A DNA stretch of 64,000 nt from Christiangramia forsetii KT0803 (GTDB taxonomy: Bacteria; Bacteroidota; Bacteroidia; Flavobacteriales; Flavobacteriaceae), in the NCBI RefSeq assembly GCF_000060345.1, contig NC_008571.1, forward strand, positions 3,042,501 to 3,106,500, given 5' to 3'. The notes beneath the pieces were generated by a model that was not told the DNA's origin, searched no databases, and saw nothing but the letters and a program-made list of their open reading frames with translations. Of the stretch, positions 11,574-20,635 are shown in pieces. The translations under genes were made by a program, and so were the position numbers. Within the stretch, counting starts at the first letter, position 1; each line of letters opens with the position of its first letter.

Positions 11574-14500
11574 TTATAATCCTATTTCTAATCCTAATGA
11601 AATTGTTCTTGGAGTAGGATAAATTCTTGATGTGTTATCTTGTGCTTCAGCATCAAAACCTCTCCACTCGCTAAACGTTGCTAAATTCTCACCTTGTAAG
11701 AAAACTCTAAGAGCAGTTAAGCCCATTTGATCAAGGGATGTCTTAGGAAGACTGTATCCAATCGTAGCAAATCTTACTCTTAAATAATCTGCATCTACAA
11801 GATATCTGGTACTTTCGTAAACACCGATATTAGTAGCCCTTAATGCCGGGATATCAGTTACACGGTTATCTGGAGTCCATGCTCTTTGTAAATCATTAGA
11901 AGAACGGAATTGTCCGATACTTGTAGGATCCTGGAACCCTGATAAATCGAAATCATAACGATCTACTCCAATTACATAGTTAAACTGTGTTTGAAGGAAA
12001 AATCCTTTGTAATCCATATTAAGTCCAAAACTTCCCGTAAAGTCAGGATAAATATTCTTATCTAACCATACACGATCTGTATCGGCATTAGGATTTTCAG
12101 TAACCTCACCATCTGCAGTGTAAAACAAAGCATTACCATTTGCAGGATTCACCCCAGCGTACTCAATCGTATAATATTCAAAAAGCTTGCCACCTTCTCT
12201 TCCGATCCCTATAATTTCGCCATCATCACTTGGAAGATCCAATATTTCAGTTTCATTATAGTTACCTACCAGGTTCACTCTCATATTGAATCCACCTTCT
12301 TCTAAACTACGAACAACATCGTAATTCAATGTAAGATCCACACCTTTATTAGATAAACTTCCTACGTTAGCATTAATACTGGTAATCGCGTTAATGGCAG
12401 AAACCGGTGTGCTTTGGAAAAGGTCTTCTGTTTCCTTGTAATATGCATCAACAGAGCCTCTTAGCCTTGATTGGAACAATTCGAAATCCAGACCAATGTT
12501 ACTAGAAGTTACAGTTTCCCATTTCAAAGTCGTATTAGCAATTTGGCTTAAGAATATAGAGTTTTGACCACCATATCCAGATCCAGTTGCGAAAAAGTTT
12601 CGGGTTAAATCTGGACCTGAGAAATAGGTAGTACCTGTGATTCTCTGGTTACCTGCAGTACCGTATGAGCCTCTTAGTTTCAACACATCAAATACGGAAC
12701 CACTCATGAAAGCTTCGTTATGAATATTCCATCTTCCCGCTATAGACCAAAAAGTTGCAAAACGGTTACTTTCCGAAAATCTATAGGATGCATCGCGTCT
12801 TACAGAACCAGACAAACCATATCTTCCGTCATAATCCCAATCTAAGGTACCGAAATATGAAAATAATCCTGCATTAAGAATATTGGCGTTCGCCTGATCT
12901 ACAAAGAAATCATTCTCTGAGTTATCATCTACGAACCCAGAACCGTCTCCAGGAGAGAAAGTCTTAGGGTCCAGCCCCTCAGCAGTATATCCAAAGGTTC
13001 TTAGGTGAGCCTTAAAATATTCCAAATAAGCTCCAACTCCAAAAGTATGATCTCCTATCTCCTTGTCGTAGTTCAACGAGGTTACATTATTAAAACTGAA
13101 AACTCTTGTAGTTTGCTGACTTTGGTCACCTGCAGTTGGATTTGCAGCTCCACCAAAAAGTAAACCGTTAAAAGAATCCGGAGCAGTAGCATTCGTCAAA
13201 AACTCACTATTGTAATCTGCACTGGCTACAATACCTGCAGTTAAATCATCAAAAATCTCGTAAGAAGCATTAAAACTACCTATAACTTTAACTTCCTCTT
13301 CGAGCCTTGTAAAGGTTCTCAATTTATCTATAAGGAATAGCGGTGTATTTGTAAAAGATAAAGGAGAAGTCAAATCAGCTCCATTAGTGTAATCGTCAGG
13401 AGAAATATAAGGAACAGACTGGTACGCACCTAGAATGTAGTTCTGGTTGATTCCACCAGTCCCAATACTGTTAGGCTCATTATTTTCAGAATAGTTCACA
13501 GACAAGTTAAGACCGTAGTTAAACTTATCATTCTCACTACGCCCAGACACATTACTACGAACGTTGAACCTCTGTAAATCTGAGTTTCTCAATATACCTT
13601 CAATCTCAGAATAACCTAGAGAGGTAAACTGAGTTGTTTTAGCTCCACCACTGGATAAATTTAAAGTATGACTTTTAGTTAAGGCATCTCTAAAGAAATA
13701 ATTAGCCCAGTCTGTTGTTTCAGCCGCGGCAATTTCCTCATCGGTCAAACCTGTACCTCTACCGTTTCCATATCGTTGCTCCAGTCGCAATTGCTCCTGA
13801 GAACTCATCAAATCATAATCATTATCCTGAAGAGTATTTACCCCAAGAATACCAGTATAATTGATTTTTAAGGGAGAATTAAAACTACCTCTTCTAGTTT
13901 CCACAATTACAACACCATTCGCTCCTCTATTTCCATAAATAGCAGTAGCCCCGGCATCTTTTAAAACCGAAATCGATGCAATATCCTGTGGGTTCAAACT
14001 ACGGAAGTTATCCTCATCTACAGGAGCACCATCAATAATAAATAACGGCTCTGTGTTACCATTAATAGAGTTGATACCACGTAAGTTAACCGTAGAATTC
14101 GCTCCTGGTTGCCCAGAACTAGTTGAAATATTCAAACCAGCTACCTGTCCAGATAGGGTCTGAACGAAACTAGCATTTGGTCTGTTCTCAATAGTTTCTG
14201 CAGTAACCGTTACAGATGACACAGAAGATTTCTCTTTTGTAGAAGTTCTATAACCCAAAACTACCACCTCTTCCAGAGCTCCCTGATCAACATCTAATGT
14301 TACGTTAATAACATTTTGAGCACCTACCGGCACAGATTGAGATGTAAAACCAACAAAGCTGAAGTTCAATGTTGAACCTTCGGTAGCAACAATTTCGTAT
14401 TTCCCATCGAAATCAGTCTGGACACCTGTTGAAGTACCCTCAACAACTACTGTTGCTCCGGGTAGTGGTAGACCCTCGTCATCGGTTACAGTACCTGAGA

Positions 14501-14579
14501 CTGTCTTGTCTTGTGCAAAACCAATTTGCACCACTAACACCAGTAAAAGTGTTAGAAATCCATGTAATTTTCTTTTCAT
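11574..14579 (-). CDS. susC: SusC/RagA family TonB-linked outer-membrane channel
   Basis: The 1001-residue protein has a signal peptide (about 1-22, ending GFAQ) and an N-terminal carboxypeptidase-D-like domain (VSGTVTDDEGLPLPGATV). The TonB-box-like and SusC signature region (EEVVVLGYRT, then PLFIIDGAPVDE, SISVLKDAGATAIYGNRGANGVV) leads into the plug, followed by a long beta-barrel ending LGLEIGL. It imports a ligand captured by SusD using TonB energy. It heads the operon susC-susD-lipoprotein(-ASST). The length is normal. No regulator (SusR, HTCS or anti-sigma) is adjacent, unusual for a typical polysaccharide locus. Confidence 0.97.
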   Translation of the reverse strand: MKRKLHGFLTLLLVLVVQIGFAQDKTVSGTVTDDEGLPLPGATVVVEGTSTGVQTDFDGKYEIVATEGSTLNFSFVGFTSQSVPVGAQNVINVTLDVDQGALEEVVVLGYRTSTKEKSSVSSVTVTAETIENRPNASFVQTLSGQVAGLNISTSSGQPGANSTVNLRGINSINGNTEPLFIIDGAPVDEDNFRSLNPQDIASISVLKDAGATAIYGNRGANGVVIVETRRGSFNSPLKINYTGILGVNTLQDNDYDLMSSQEQLRLEQRYGNGRGTGLTDEEIAAAETTDWANYFFRDALTKSHTLNLSSGGAKTTQFTSLGYSEIEGILRNSDLQRFNVRSNVSGRSENDKFNYGLNLSVNYSENNEPNSIGTGGINQNYILGAYQSVPYISPDDYTNGADLTSPLSFTNTPLFLIDKLRTFTRLEEEVKVIGSFNASYEIFDDLTAGIVASADYNSEFLTNATAPDSFNGLLFGGAANPTAGDQSQQTTRVFSFNNVTSLNYDKEIGDHTFGVGAYLEYFKAHLRTFGYTAEGLDPKTFSPGDGSGFVDDNSENDFFVDQANANILNAGLFSYFGTLDWDYDGRYGLSGSVRRDASYRFSESNRFATFWSIAGRWNIHNEAFMSGSVFDVLKLRGSYGTAGNQRITGTTYFSGPDLTRNFFATGSGYGGQNSIFLSQIANTTLKWETVTSSNIGLDFELFQSRLRGSVDAYYKETEDLFQSTPVSAINAITSINANVGSLSNKGVDLTLNYDVVRSLEEGGFNMRVNLVGNYNETEILDLPSDDGEIIGIGREGGKLFEYYTIEYAGVNPANGNALFYTADGEVTENPNADTDRVWLDKNIYPDFTGSFGLNMDYKGFFLQTQFNYVIGVDRYDFDLSGFQDPTSIGQFRSSNDLQRAWTPDNRVTDIPALRATNIGVYESTRYLVDADYLRVRFATIGYSLPKTSLDQMGLTALRVFLQGENLATFSEWRGFDAEAQDNTSRIYPTPRTISLGLEIGL

Positions 14580-14748
14580 TATTTCGTTAAATTTGAATTA
14601 GCCTGCGCCAAAAATCTTAATAAATTCCTAATAAACCAAAAAAAAATGCATTTTAACTCTTTAAAACTTTAACACCCTACAATAACTATCTGGTGCATCT
14701 TGCAATTCACCTTGAATATTTATTAATAAAATCACAACAAAATTACGA

Positions 14749-15345
14749 ATGCTTAACTTCTATAATACTAAAATAACGGTTGCAGGTGCAGACGAAGCTG
14801 GGAGAGGTTGCCTGGCCGGACCCGTGACTGCTGCTGCAGTTATCCTTCCAATAGAATTTAAAAACGCCGTTCTTAACGACTCCAAAACTCTCAATTTAAA
14901 AAATAGAAATTTTCTAAAATCATTAATTGAAGATGAAGCCATCACCTATGGAGTTGCTCATGTTTTTATGAAAGAAATAGATGAAATAAATATTCTGAAT
15001 GCCTCAATTTTAGCCATGCACCGAGCTCTACAAGTGTTAAAGTTTGATCCAGACCATATAATTGTCGACGGAAACAGGTTTAAACCCTACCAAAAAATTC
15101 CACATGAATGCATTATAAAAGGAGATGGAAAATATATGAGCATAGCCGCAGCATCTATATTGGCTAAAACCTACCGAGATGAGTTCATGGAAAAGATACA
15201 TGAAGAATTCCCGGACTATAATTGGAAAAAGAATAAAGGGTATCCAACTAAAGAACATCGAGCAGCCATTAAAAAGTACGGAGTTACCAAATATCACCGA
15301 AAAAGCTTTAAACTACTACCCGATCAATTGAAGATTGATTTCTAA
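14749..15345 (+). CDS. rnhB: Ribonuclease HII
   Basis: The 198-residue enzyme removes RNA paired to DNA, including single misincorporated ribonucleotides. The catalytic acidic residues are visible: ADEAGRG (Asp15, Glu16), IIVDGNRF (Asp about 106) and AKTYRDEF (Asp about 144). Family motifs [14 protein letters not shown] and NDSKTLN are present, and the length is typical. It starts 169 bases from the divergent susC start and is followed 34 bases later by a large lipoprotein gene. Confidence 0.97.
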   Translation: MLNFYNTKITVAGADEAGRGCLAGPVTAAAVILPIEFKNAVLNDSKTLNLKNRNFLKSLIEDEAITYGVAHVFMKEIDEINILNASILAMHRALQVLKFDPDHIIVDGNRFKPYQKIPHECIIKGDGKYMSIAAASILAKTYRDEFMEKIHEEFPDYNWKKNKGYPTKEHRAAIKKYGVTKYHRKSFKLLPDQLKIDF

Positions 15346-15379
15346 GTTGCTATTTTTGCTTAAACTCCAAGCCTGACCA

Positions 15380-17812
15380 ATGAATAGATTCATCGTCTTT
15401 CTTTCAATATTGTCTGTTTTCGCCTGTTCCAAAAAGCAGGAAACCGATTTCAACATTATTGATCATATCCCAAATGATTCTGAAGCGATCATTTTGACTA
15501 GCGATATCCATCAATTTATTGAAACCCTGAATAATAATAATTTTATAAAAGAAAGTGAGTTTGGATTGAAAACCGAATTGTCTAAACAATTAAAGTTTAC
15601 ACAATTTCTAAATTTTAAATCTGAAACGAGCATCAATCTTTCAAATATCTCGTCTAAACCTTTAGTTTTTTCAATCATTACCAGAAAAGACTCGGGACTT
15701 GTAAGATTAGATTCTATTCAAAATAAAAGTGTAGAAACCTTTAAAGAAGAAGGCATTGAACTTCAAAGAATCGTGCTTGAAAACAATAAATTCTTTCTTT
15801 ATGAGACAGGAAGCACAAGCATTATTAGTAATTCAAAAAGTAAAATCCTTGATATTGCCAATGAACGAAATTTGTTAAATTCAGATGCATTCAGGAGTGC
15901 GTTGAATGCGTCTGATCCGAATAAAACCTCGATAATTCTAAGGAATTCTGCTTTTCAAAGATCCTTAGCATTTTTTGAAAATTTTAATTTTCCCGGTTTT
16001 AATAATTTTGCTGAATGGAGCTCTTTGGATCTTGATATTTATGCCTCAGAAATTAAAGTAAACGGCATAAGTCTTAGTGGAACAAATAAAAATTTTCTGG
16101 ATATATTTTCAGATATCGAACCCAGGGAAATAGAAATCAGCAAAGTATGTCCAGAGGATTTCCTAACTTTCTATTCTTTTAGTTTTGATTCAGATAAACT
16201 TAAAAGCAACCTAAAGAATATTTCTAAAGACAGTATTAAACGGGATTTTCCTGAGATTTTAAATAATATCCGCGAGGTTGCCACCATAAAGCTGAAAACA
16301 GGCAAACTTTTTGTATTTAACGCAATAGAGATTGAAACTTCTAAAGAAAATCTAGCCGGAATGGGGCAGGAAGTTGAGAAATATCGCAATATTCCAATAT
16401 TCGAATTAGAAGACCCCTCCATTTTTAAAGATCTTATTCCAGAGCTAATGCACATAGAGGAAACTCGCTTCTATGGAATTTTGGACCATTTCATCATATT
16501 CTCTAAGAACAAAGATCTTATTAAAGAAACAATTGCCGATTTTCAGAATTCTAACACAATTGCCGGAAAAAGCTATTATTCAGATTTAATCTCTTCACTA
16601 TCATCGGAATCTTCGATGCTTATGGTTTCACGATTACCTGAACTCTATGAGAGCATAAAAAATTCTTCAAATTCTGAAAAGTTAAATTTCAGAAAAAATA
16701 GTCTTGCTGCTTTTCAGATTATTAAGGAAGATAATTTCGCCCATCTTCACGGGATATTCTCAAATTCCAGCGATAAGTCGGTTAATGGGAATGGTGCTAA
16801 ACAAATTGCGACTTTTAAACTGGAATCACCGACTTCCTCCACTCCGTTTTTCTTTAAAAACCACCTCACCGATCAAATGGATATTAGCGTTCAGGATGAG
16901 GACAATATGCTATATCTCATTTCTAATAAAGGAACCATATTCTGGAAGAAAAAATTGGAGAGCCAGATTACCAGTCCTGTTTTCCAAGTAGATCTTTTTA
17001 AAAATGGCAATAAACAACTTGCTTTTTCTACAGGTTATCACCTTGAAATCCTGGATAGAAATGGAAATACAGTAAAGCCTTTCCCCGTAAAATTTAATGA
17101 TCCACTTACTCAGCCGCTGGCCGTTTTAGATTACGACAATAACCGCACGTATCGTTTTGTCCTGGCTCAAGGAAAGAAAGTTTATATGTTGGGCCCCAAG
17201 GGAAAGTCTATTAAAGGTTTTGATTTTGAAAATGCCAAATCTGAAATTGTAAAAGCTCCAAAACATATTAGACTTGGTAATAAAGATTATATTCTAATTG
17301 CCGAAAAATCAGGTAGGCTGAATATACTCAGTAGACAAGGTAGTATTCGCGTTCCGGTAAATGAAAATTTCAACTATTCTGAGAATGAATGGTATGGAAA
17401 CGAGGAGAAATTTATTTCTTCAGGATCTGATTCCAACCTGATTTCTGTAACCCAAAGCGGAGCAGTTTCCAGGAAAAACCTGGAATTTGCAGACAACCAC
17501 AGATTAGTGGCAAATGATGATCTTCTTGTTTATTTAAACGAAAATGAATTATCTATTAATGAGAAAAAGATCGCTTTAGATTTCGGACTCTATACAGATC
17601 CCCAATTATTTGAAATCGGAAAGAGATCACTTATTGCAATTACAGATCTACAGGCTCAAAAAGTTTATGTTTTTGAAAAAAATGCCGAATTACTTCCCGG
17701 TTTTCCGGTATTTGGCACTTCAAAAGTAGATATCGCCAATGCTGATCTTGATTCGAGACTGGAATTACTGGTAAGAGGTGACGAAAATGAGATTTTGCTT
17801 TATAAGCTTTAG
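15380..17812 (+). CDS. Large lipoprotein with C-terminal propeller-like region
   Basis: The 810-residue protein has a lipobox (LSVFACSK, Cys about 16). The N-terminal half (about 30-470) resembles proteins with repeated helical/strand domains such as DUF3352-like surface proteins. The C-terminal part (about 500-810) has repeats of the type GNKQLAFSTGYHLEILDRNG and GKKVYMLGPKGKSIKG, suggestive of PQQ/beta-propeller blades. I do not know its function. It follows rnhB closely, and this gene pair appears together in many flavobacteria as far as I recall. Likely anchored to a membrane and facing the periplasm or surface. Confidence 0.7.
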   Translation: MNRFIVFLSILSVFACSKKQETDFNIIDHIPNDSEAIILTSDIHQFIETLNNNNFIKESEFGLKTELSKQLKFTQFLNFKSETSINLSNISSKPLVFSIITRKDSGLVRLDSIQNKSVETFKEEGIELQRIVLENNKFFLYETGSTSIISNSKSKILDIANERNLLNSDAFRSALNASDPNKTSIILRNSAFQRSLAFFENFNFPGFNNFAEWSSLDLDIYASEIKVNGISLSGTNKNFLDIFSDIEPREIEISKVCPEDFLTFYSFSFDSDKLKSNLKNISKDSIKRDFPEILNNIREVATIKLKTGKLFVFNAIEIETSKENLAGMGQEVEKYRNIPIFELEDPSIFKDLIPELMHIEETRFYGILDHFIIFSKNKDLIKETIADFQNSNTIAGKSYYSDLISSLSSESSMLMVSRLPELYESIKNSSNSEKLNFRKNSLAAFQIIKEDNFAHLHGIFSNSSDKSVNGNGAKQIATFKLESPTSSTPFFFKNHLTDQMDISVQDEDNMLYLISNKGTIFWKKKLESQITSPVFQVDLFKNGNKQLAFSTGYHLEILDRNGNTVKPFPVKFNDPLTQPLAVLDYDNNRTYRFVLAQGKKVYMLGPKGKSIKGFDFENAKSEIVKAPKHIRLGNKDYILIAEKSGRLNILSRQGSIRVPVNENFNYSENEWYGNEEKFISSGSDSNLISVTQSGAVSRKNLEFADNHRLVANDDLLVYLNENELSINEKKIALDFGLYTDPQLFEIGKRSLIAITDLQAQKVYVFEKNAELLPGFPVFGTSKVDIANADLDSRLELLVRGDENEILLYKL

Positions 17813-17813
17813 C

Positions 17814-18518
17814 CTATTGATATTTTAACTCCGCCTGAAAAAGTTCCTGAAAATGCTTCAGCAGCTTTTCCTGGACTTCCTCAAGGTTAATCTCTTTCTG
17901 TCCCAGTTCAACATTTAAAGAGGTAACTGCTTTTCCTTTAATTCCGCAGGGAATGATATTATCAAAATAGCCAAGATCGGCATTTACGTTCAATGCAAAC
18001 CCATGCATGGTCACCCATCTGCTGGCTCTTACCCCCATAGCACAAATCTTCCTGGCAAAAGGCGTCCCTACATCCAGCCAGACTCCTGTTTCACCGGGGC
18101 TACGTTCAGATTTTAATCCGTATTCAGATAAAGTCAAAATCACTGCTTCTTCAAGCAGGCGTAGATATTTATGAATATCTGTGAAAAAATTATCCAGATC
18201 CAGAATTGGATATCCAACAATTTGTCCCGGGCCGTGGTAGGTAATATCTCCTCCCCTGTTTATCTTATAGAAAGTGGCATTCTTGGCCTTTAGTTCTTTT
18301 TCTGAAATAAGTAAATTTTCAGCATCGCCACTTTTTCCAAGGGTGTAAACATGAGGATGTTCTACAAAAAGAAAATAGTTCCTGGTGGGAATTTCGGTTC
18401 CTTCACGTCTGTTTTTAATTTTCAGATCAACAGTTTCTTTGAAAATGTTTTCCTGGTAATCCCAGGTTTCTTTATAATCTTTTATTCCTAAATTTCTTAC
18501 TTCAACTTCCTTGTTCAT
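17814..18518 (-). CDS. lipB: Octanoyltransferase (lipoate biosynthesis)
   Basis: The 234-residue enzyme moves octanoyl from acyl carrier protein to lipoyl domains. Motifs are RGGDITYHGPGQIVGYP (about 90-106), a lysine in FARKICAMGVRAS (about 155) and the acyl-thioester cysteine in IIPCGIKGKAVTS (about 190), all as in LipB. The start is 3 bases after the stop of the small Pmp3-type gene, so both are co-transcribed from the box at 18698-18705. It converges with the 15380 gene with only 1 base between stops. Confidence 0.96.
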   Translation of the reverse strand: MNKEVEVRNLGIKDYKETWDYQENIFKETVDLKIKNRREGTEIPTRNYFLFVEHPHVYTLGKSGDAENLLISEKELKAKNATFYKINRGGDITYHGPGQIVGYPILDLDNFFTDIHKYLRLLEEAVILTLSEYGLKSERSPGETGVWLDVGTPFARKICAMGVRASRWVTMHGFALNVNADLGYFDNIIPCGIKGKAVTSLNVELGQKEINLEEVQEKLLKHFQELFQAELKYQ

Positions 18519-18521
18519 ATT

Positions 18522-18680
18522 CTAAGACTTCCGATTATTTAATATGATGAGTGCCGCTATCACCCCCGGAATCCATCCCAATAGGGTTAGTATGAGAACG
18601 ATCAGGATTGAACCACAGCCTTTGTCATAAACCGCTAAGGGCGGAAAAAGCACCGATAATATTACTCGCCAAACGCTCAT
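18522..18680 (-). CDS. Pmp3/YqaE-family small membrane protein
   Basis: A 52-residue frame reads from ATG at 18678-18680 to TAG at 18522-18524. It matches the Pmp3/YqaE family: the first helix contains VILSVLFPPLAVYDKGCG and the second LIVLILTLLGWIPGVIAALI. Members are two-helix plasma-membrane proteins linked to membrane potential and stress in bacteria, fungi and plants. It heads a two-gene operon with lipB. It is short and easily missed by automatic calling, but the family pattern is unmistakable. Confidence 0.92.
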   Translation of the reverse strand: MSVWRVILSVLFPPLAVYDKGCGSILIVLILTLLGWIPGVIAALIILNNRKS

Positions 18681-18697
18681 TTAATCAAATTTTCATG

Positions 18698-18705
18698 CAA
18701 AGATA
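18698..18705 (-). promoter_or_regulatory. Promoter -7 box of pmp3-lipB
   Basis: The minus strand reads TATCTTTG (TAnnTTTG), 18 bases before the Pmp3 start codon. No good -33 TTG is visible. Confidence 0.6.
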
Positions 18706-18732
18706 GAATTATTATTTCGGCTTTTAATTGCG

Positions 18733-18763
18733 TTGTATGGCAGGCTGATAGTCACTATATTTG
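18733..18763 (+). promoter_or_regulatory. Promoter of lysS
   Basis: TTG (18733-18735) is followed after 20 bases by TATATTTG (18756-18763), a near-ideal Bacteroidetes promoter. Transcription should start near 18770, which argues for the ATG at 18800 rather than 18782 as the lysS start, because the latter leaves almost no leader. Confidence 0.75.
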
Positions 18764-18799
18764 CATCCGCATTTTTGTTGAATGCATAAAAAAAATTAT

Positions 18800-20491
18800 A
18801 TGCAGCAGTTATCAGAACAGGAACAAATTAGACGAGATAAATTAACGGCTATAAGAAAAGCCGGTATCAATCCATATCCTGCAGATCTTTTTCCAGTAGA
18901 CCATACCACTACCGGTATCAAGGAAAATTTTGAAGAAGGTAAGAACGTAGTAATCGCTGGCCGGCTCATGTCCAGAAGGATTCAGGGTAAGGCTTCTTTT
19001 GCCGAACTTCAGGATTCCAAAGGAAGAATTCAAGTGTATTTTAACAGAGATGAGATCTGTACCGGAGAAGACAAGTCTAAGTATAACGACCTTTATAAAA
19101 AATTGCTGGATATAGGTGATTTTATTGGAATTGAAGGAGAGCTTTTTAAAACTCAGGTTGGAGAGATGACCGTGATGGTAAAAGATTTCCACCTGTTAAG
19201 TAAGGCTTTAAGACCACTTCCACTTCCAAAAACTGATAAAGAAGGAAATACGCATGATGGATTTAATGATCCTGAACAAAGATACCGCCAGCGTTACGCT
19301 GATCTTGCGGTAAACCCAAAGGTGAAAGAGATTTTTGTGAAGCGCACAAAGCTTTTTAATGCAATGCGAAATTTCTTTAATGAAAGAGAATATTTTGAAG
19401 TAGAAACACCAATTCTTCAGTCTATCCCTGGTGGTGCCGCGGCAAGGCCTTTCGTTACTCATCACAATGCGCTGGATATTCCATTATACCTTAGAATTGC
19501 GAACGAACTTTATTTAAAAAGATTGATCGTTGGTGGTTTTGATGGTGTTTATGAATTCTCTAAAAACTTCAGAAATGAAGGAATGGACAGGACTCATAAT
19601 CCTGAATTTACGGCCATGGAAATCTATGTAGCATATAAAGACTACAACTGGATGATGGAGTTCACCGAGCAATTGCTGGAACATTGCGCAGAGGCTGTGA
19701 ATGGAACTACCGATGCTACTTTTGGAGAACATAAGATAAACTTTAAAGCACCGTATAAGCGTCTTAGTATGACAGATGCTATTATAGAATACACAGGTTT
19801 TGATATCACCGGAAAGTCTGAAAAAGAACTTTACGAGGCTGCAAAAGGTATGGATATCGAAGTTGATGATACCATGGGGAAAGGAAAGCTGATCGATGAG
19901 ATCTTCGGCGAGAAGTGCGAAGGGAAATTTATCCAGCCAACTTTTATTACAGATTATCCTAAAGAAATGAGCCCGTTATGTAAGGAACACAGAGATAACC
20001 CTGAACTTACCGAGCGTTTTGAATTGATGGTCTGCGGAAAAGAGATCGCTAATGCTTATTCTGAGCTGAATGATCCTTTGGATCAAAGAGAACGTTTTGA
20101 AGAGCAGCTGAAACTTTCAGAAAAAGGCGATGATGAAGCAATGTTCATTGATAACGACTTTCTTCGATCATTGGAATATGGTATGCCGCCAACATCAGGC
20201 CTAGGAATTGGAATGGACAGATTGATCATGTTTTTAACGAACAAGCAGTCTATTCAGGAAGTTCTCTTTTTCCCCCAAATGAAACCGGAGAAGAAAGCAG
20301 TTGAACTAAGCGAAGAAGAAAAAGAAGTTTTCAAATTACTTAAAAATGATAGCGTTCATGAACTTAATGACATTAAGGAGCAGTCAGGTTTAAGCAATAA
20401 AAAATGGGATAAAGCAGTAAAAGGACTTAGAAAACATAAAATGATAGATGTTTTTAAAGAAGGAGAAACATTGAATATGAAGATTTCATAA
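18800..20491 (+). CDS. lysS: Lysyl-tRNA synthetase (class II)
   Basis: It attaches lysine to tRNA-Lys. The protein has an N-terminal OB-fold anticodon domain (about 50-150) and a class II core with motif 2 FSKNFRNEGMDRTHNPEFT and motif 3 GLGIGMDRLIMFLTNKQ. A C-terminal extension of about 65 residues (rich in Lys/Glu, with SNKKWDKAVKGLRKHKMIDV) follows the core and is typical of Bacteroidetes LysRS as I recall. The start at 18800 (MQQLSEQE) fits homologue starts and the promoter position; a longer frame from 18782 adds six residues. A terminator follows at 20550. Confidence 0.96.
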   Translation: MQQLSEQEQIRRDKLTAIRKAGINPYPADLFPVDHTTTGIKENFEEGKNVVIAGRLMSRRIQGKASFAELQDSKGRIQVYFNRDEICTGEDKSKYNDLYKKLLDIGDFIGIEGELFKTQVGEMTVMVKDFHLLSKALRPLPLPKTDKEGNTHDGFNDPEQRYRQRYADLAVNPKVKEIFVKRTKLFNAMRNFFNEREYFEVETPILQSIPGGAAARPFVTHHNALDIPLYLRIANELYLKRLIVGGFDGVYEFSKNFRNEGMDRTHNPEFTAMEIYVAYKDYNWMMEFTEQLLEHCAEAVNGTTDATFGEHKINFKAPYKRLSMTDAIIEYTGFDITGKSEKELYEAAKGMDIEVDDTMGKGKLIDEIFGEKCEGKFIQPTFITDYPKEMSPLCKEHRDNPELTERFELMVCGKEIANAYSELNDPLDQRERFEEQLKLSEKGDDEAMFIDNDFLRSLEYGMPPTSGLGIGMDRLIMFLTNKQSIQEVLFFPQMKPEKKAVELSEEEKEVFKLLKNDSVHELNDIKEQSGLSNKKWDKAVKGLRKHKMIDVFKEGETLNMKIS

Positions 20492-20549
20492 CTGAAAATC
20501 CAGAAATAAATTTACTTCACTTTAAACCTTTTCGGTTTATCCAAGTCAA

Positions 20550-20576
20550 AAGACTGCTAATAGCGGTCTTTTTTTA
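20550..20576 (+). terminator. Terminator of lysS
   Basis: AAGACTGC and GCGGTCTT pair (8 bp with one G-T) around TAATA, followed by a run of T. Confidence 0.85.
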
Positions 20577-20635
20577 TTTTTATATTTGAGGAAATTCCGT
20601 GTTCAAAATAACCTTATTAACTTAAAAAACTATTT

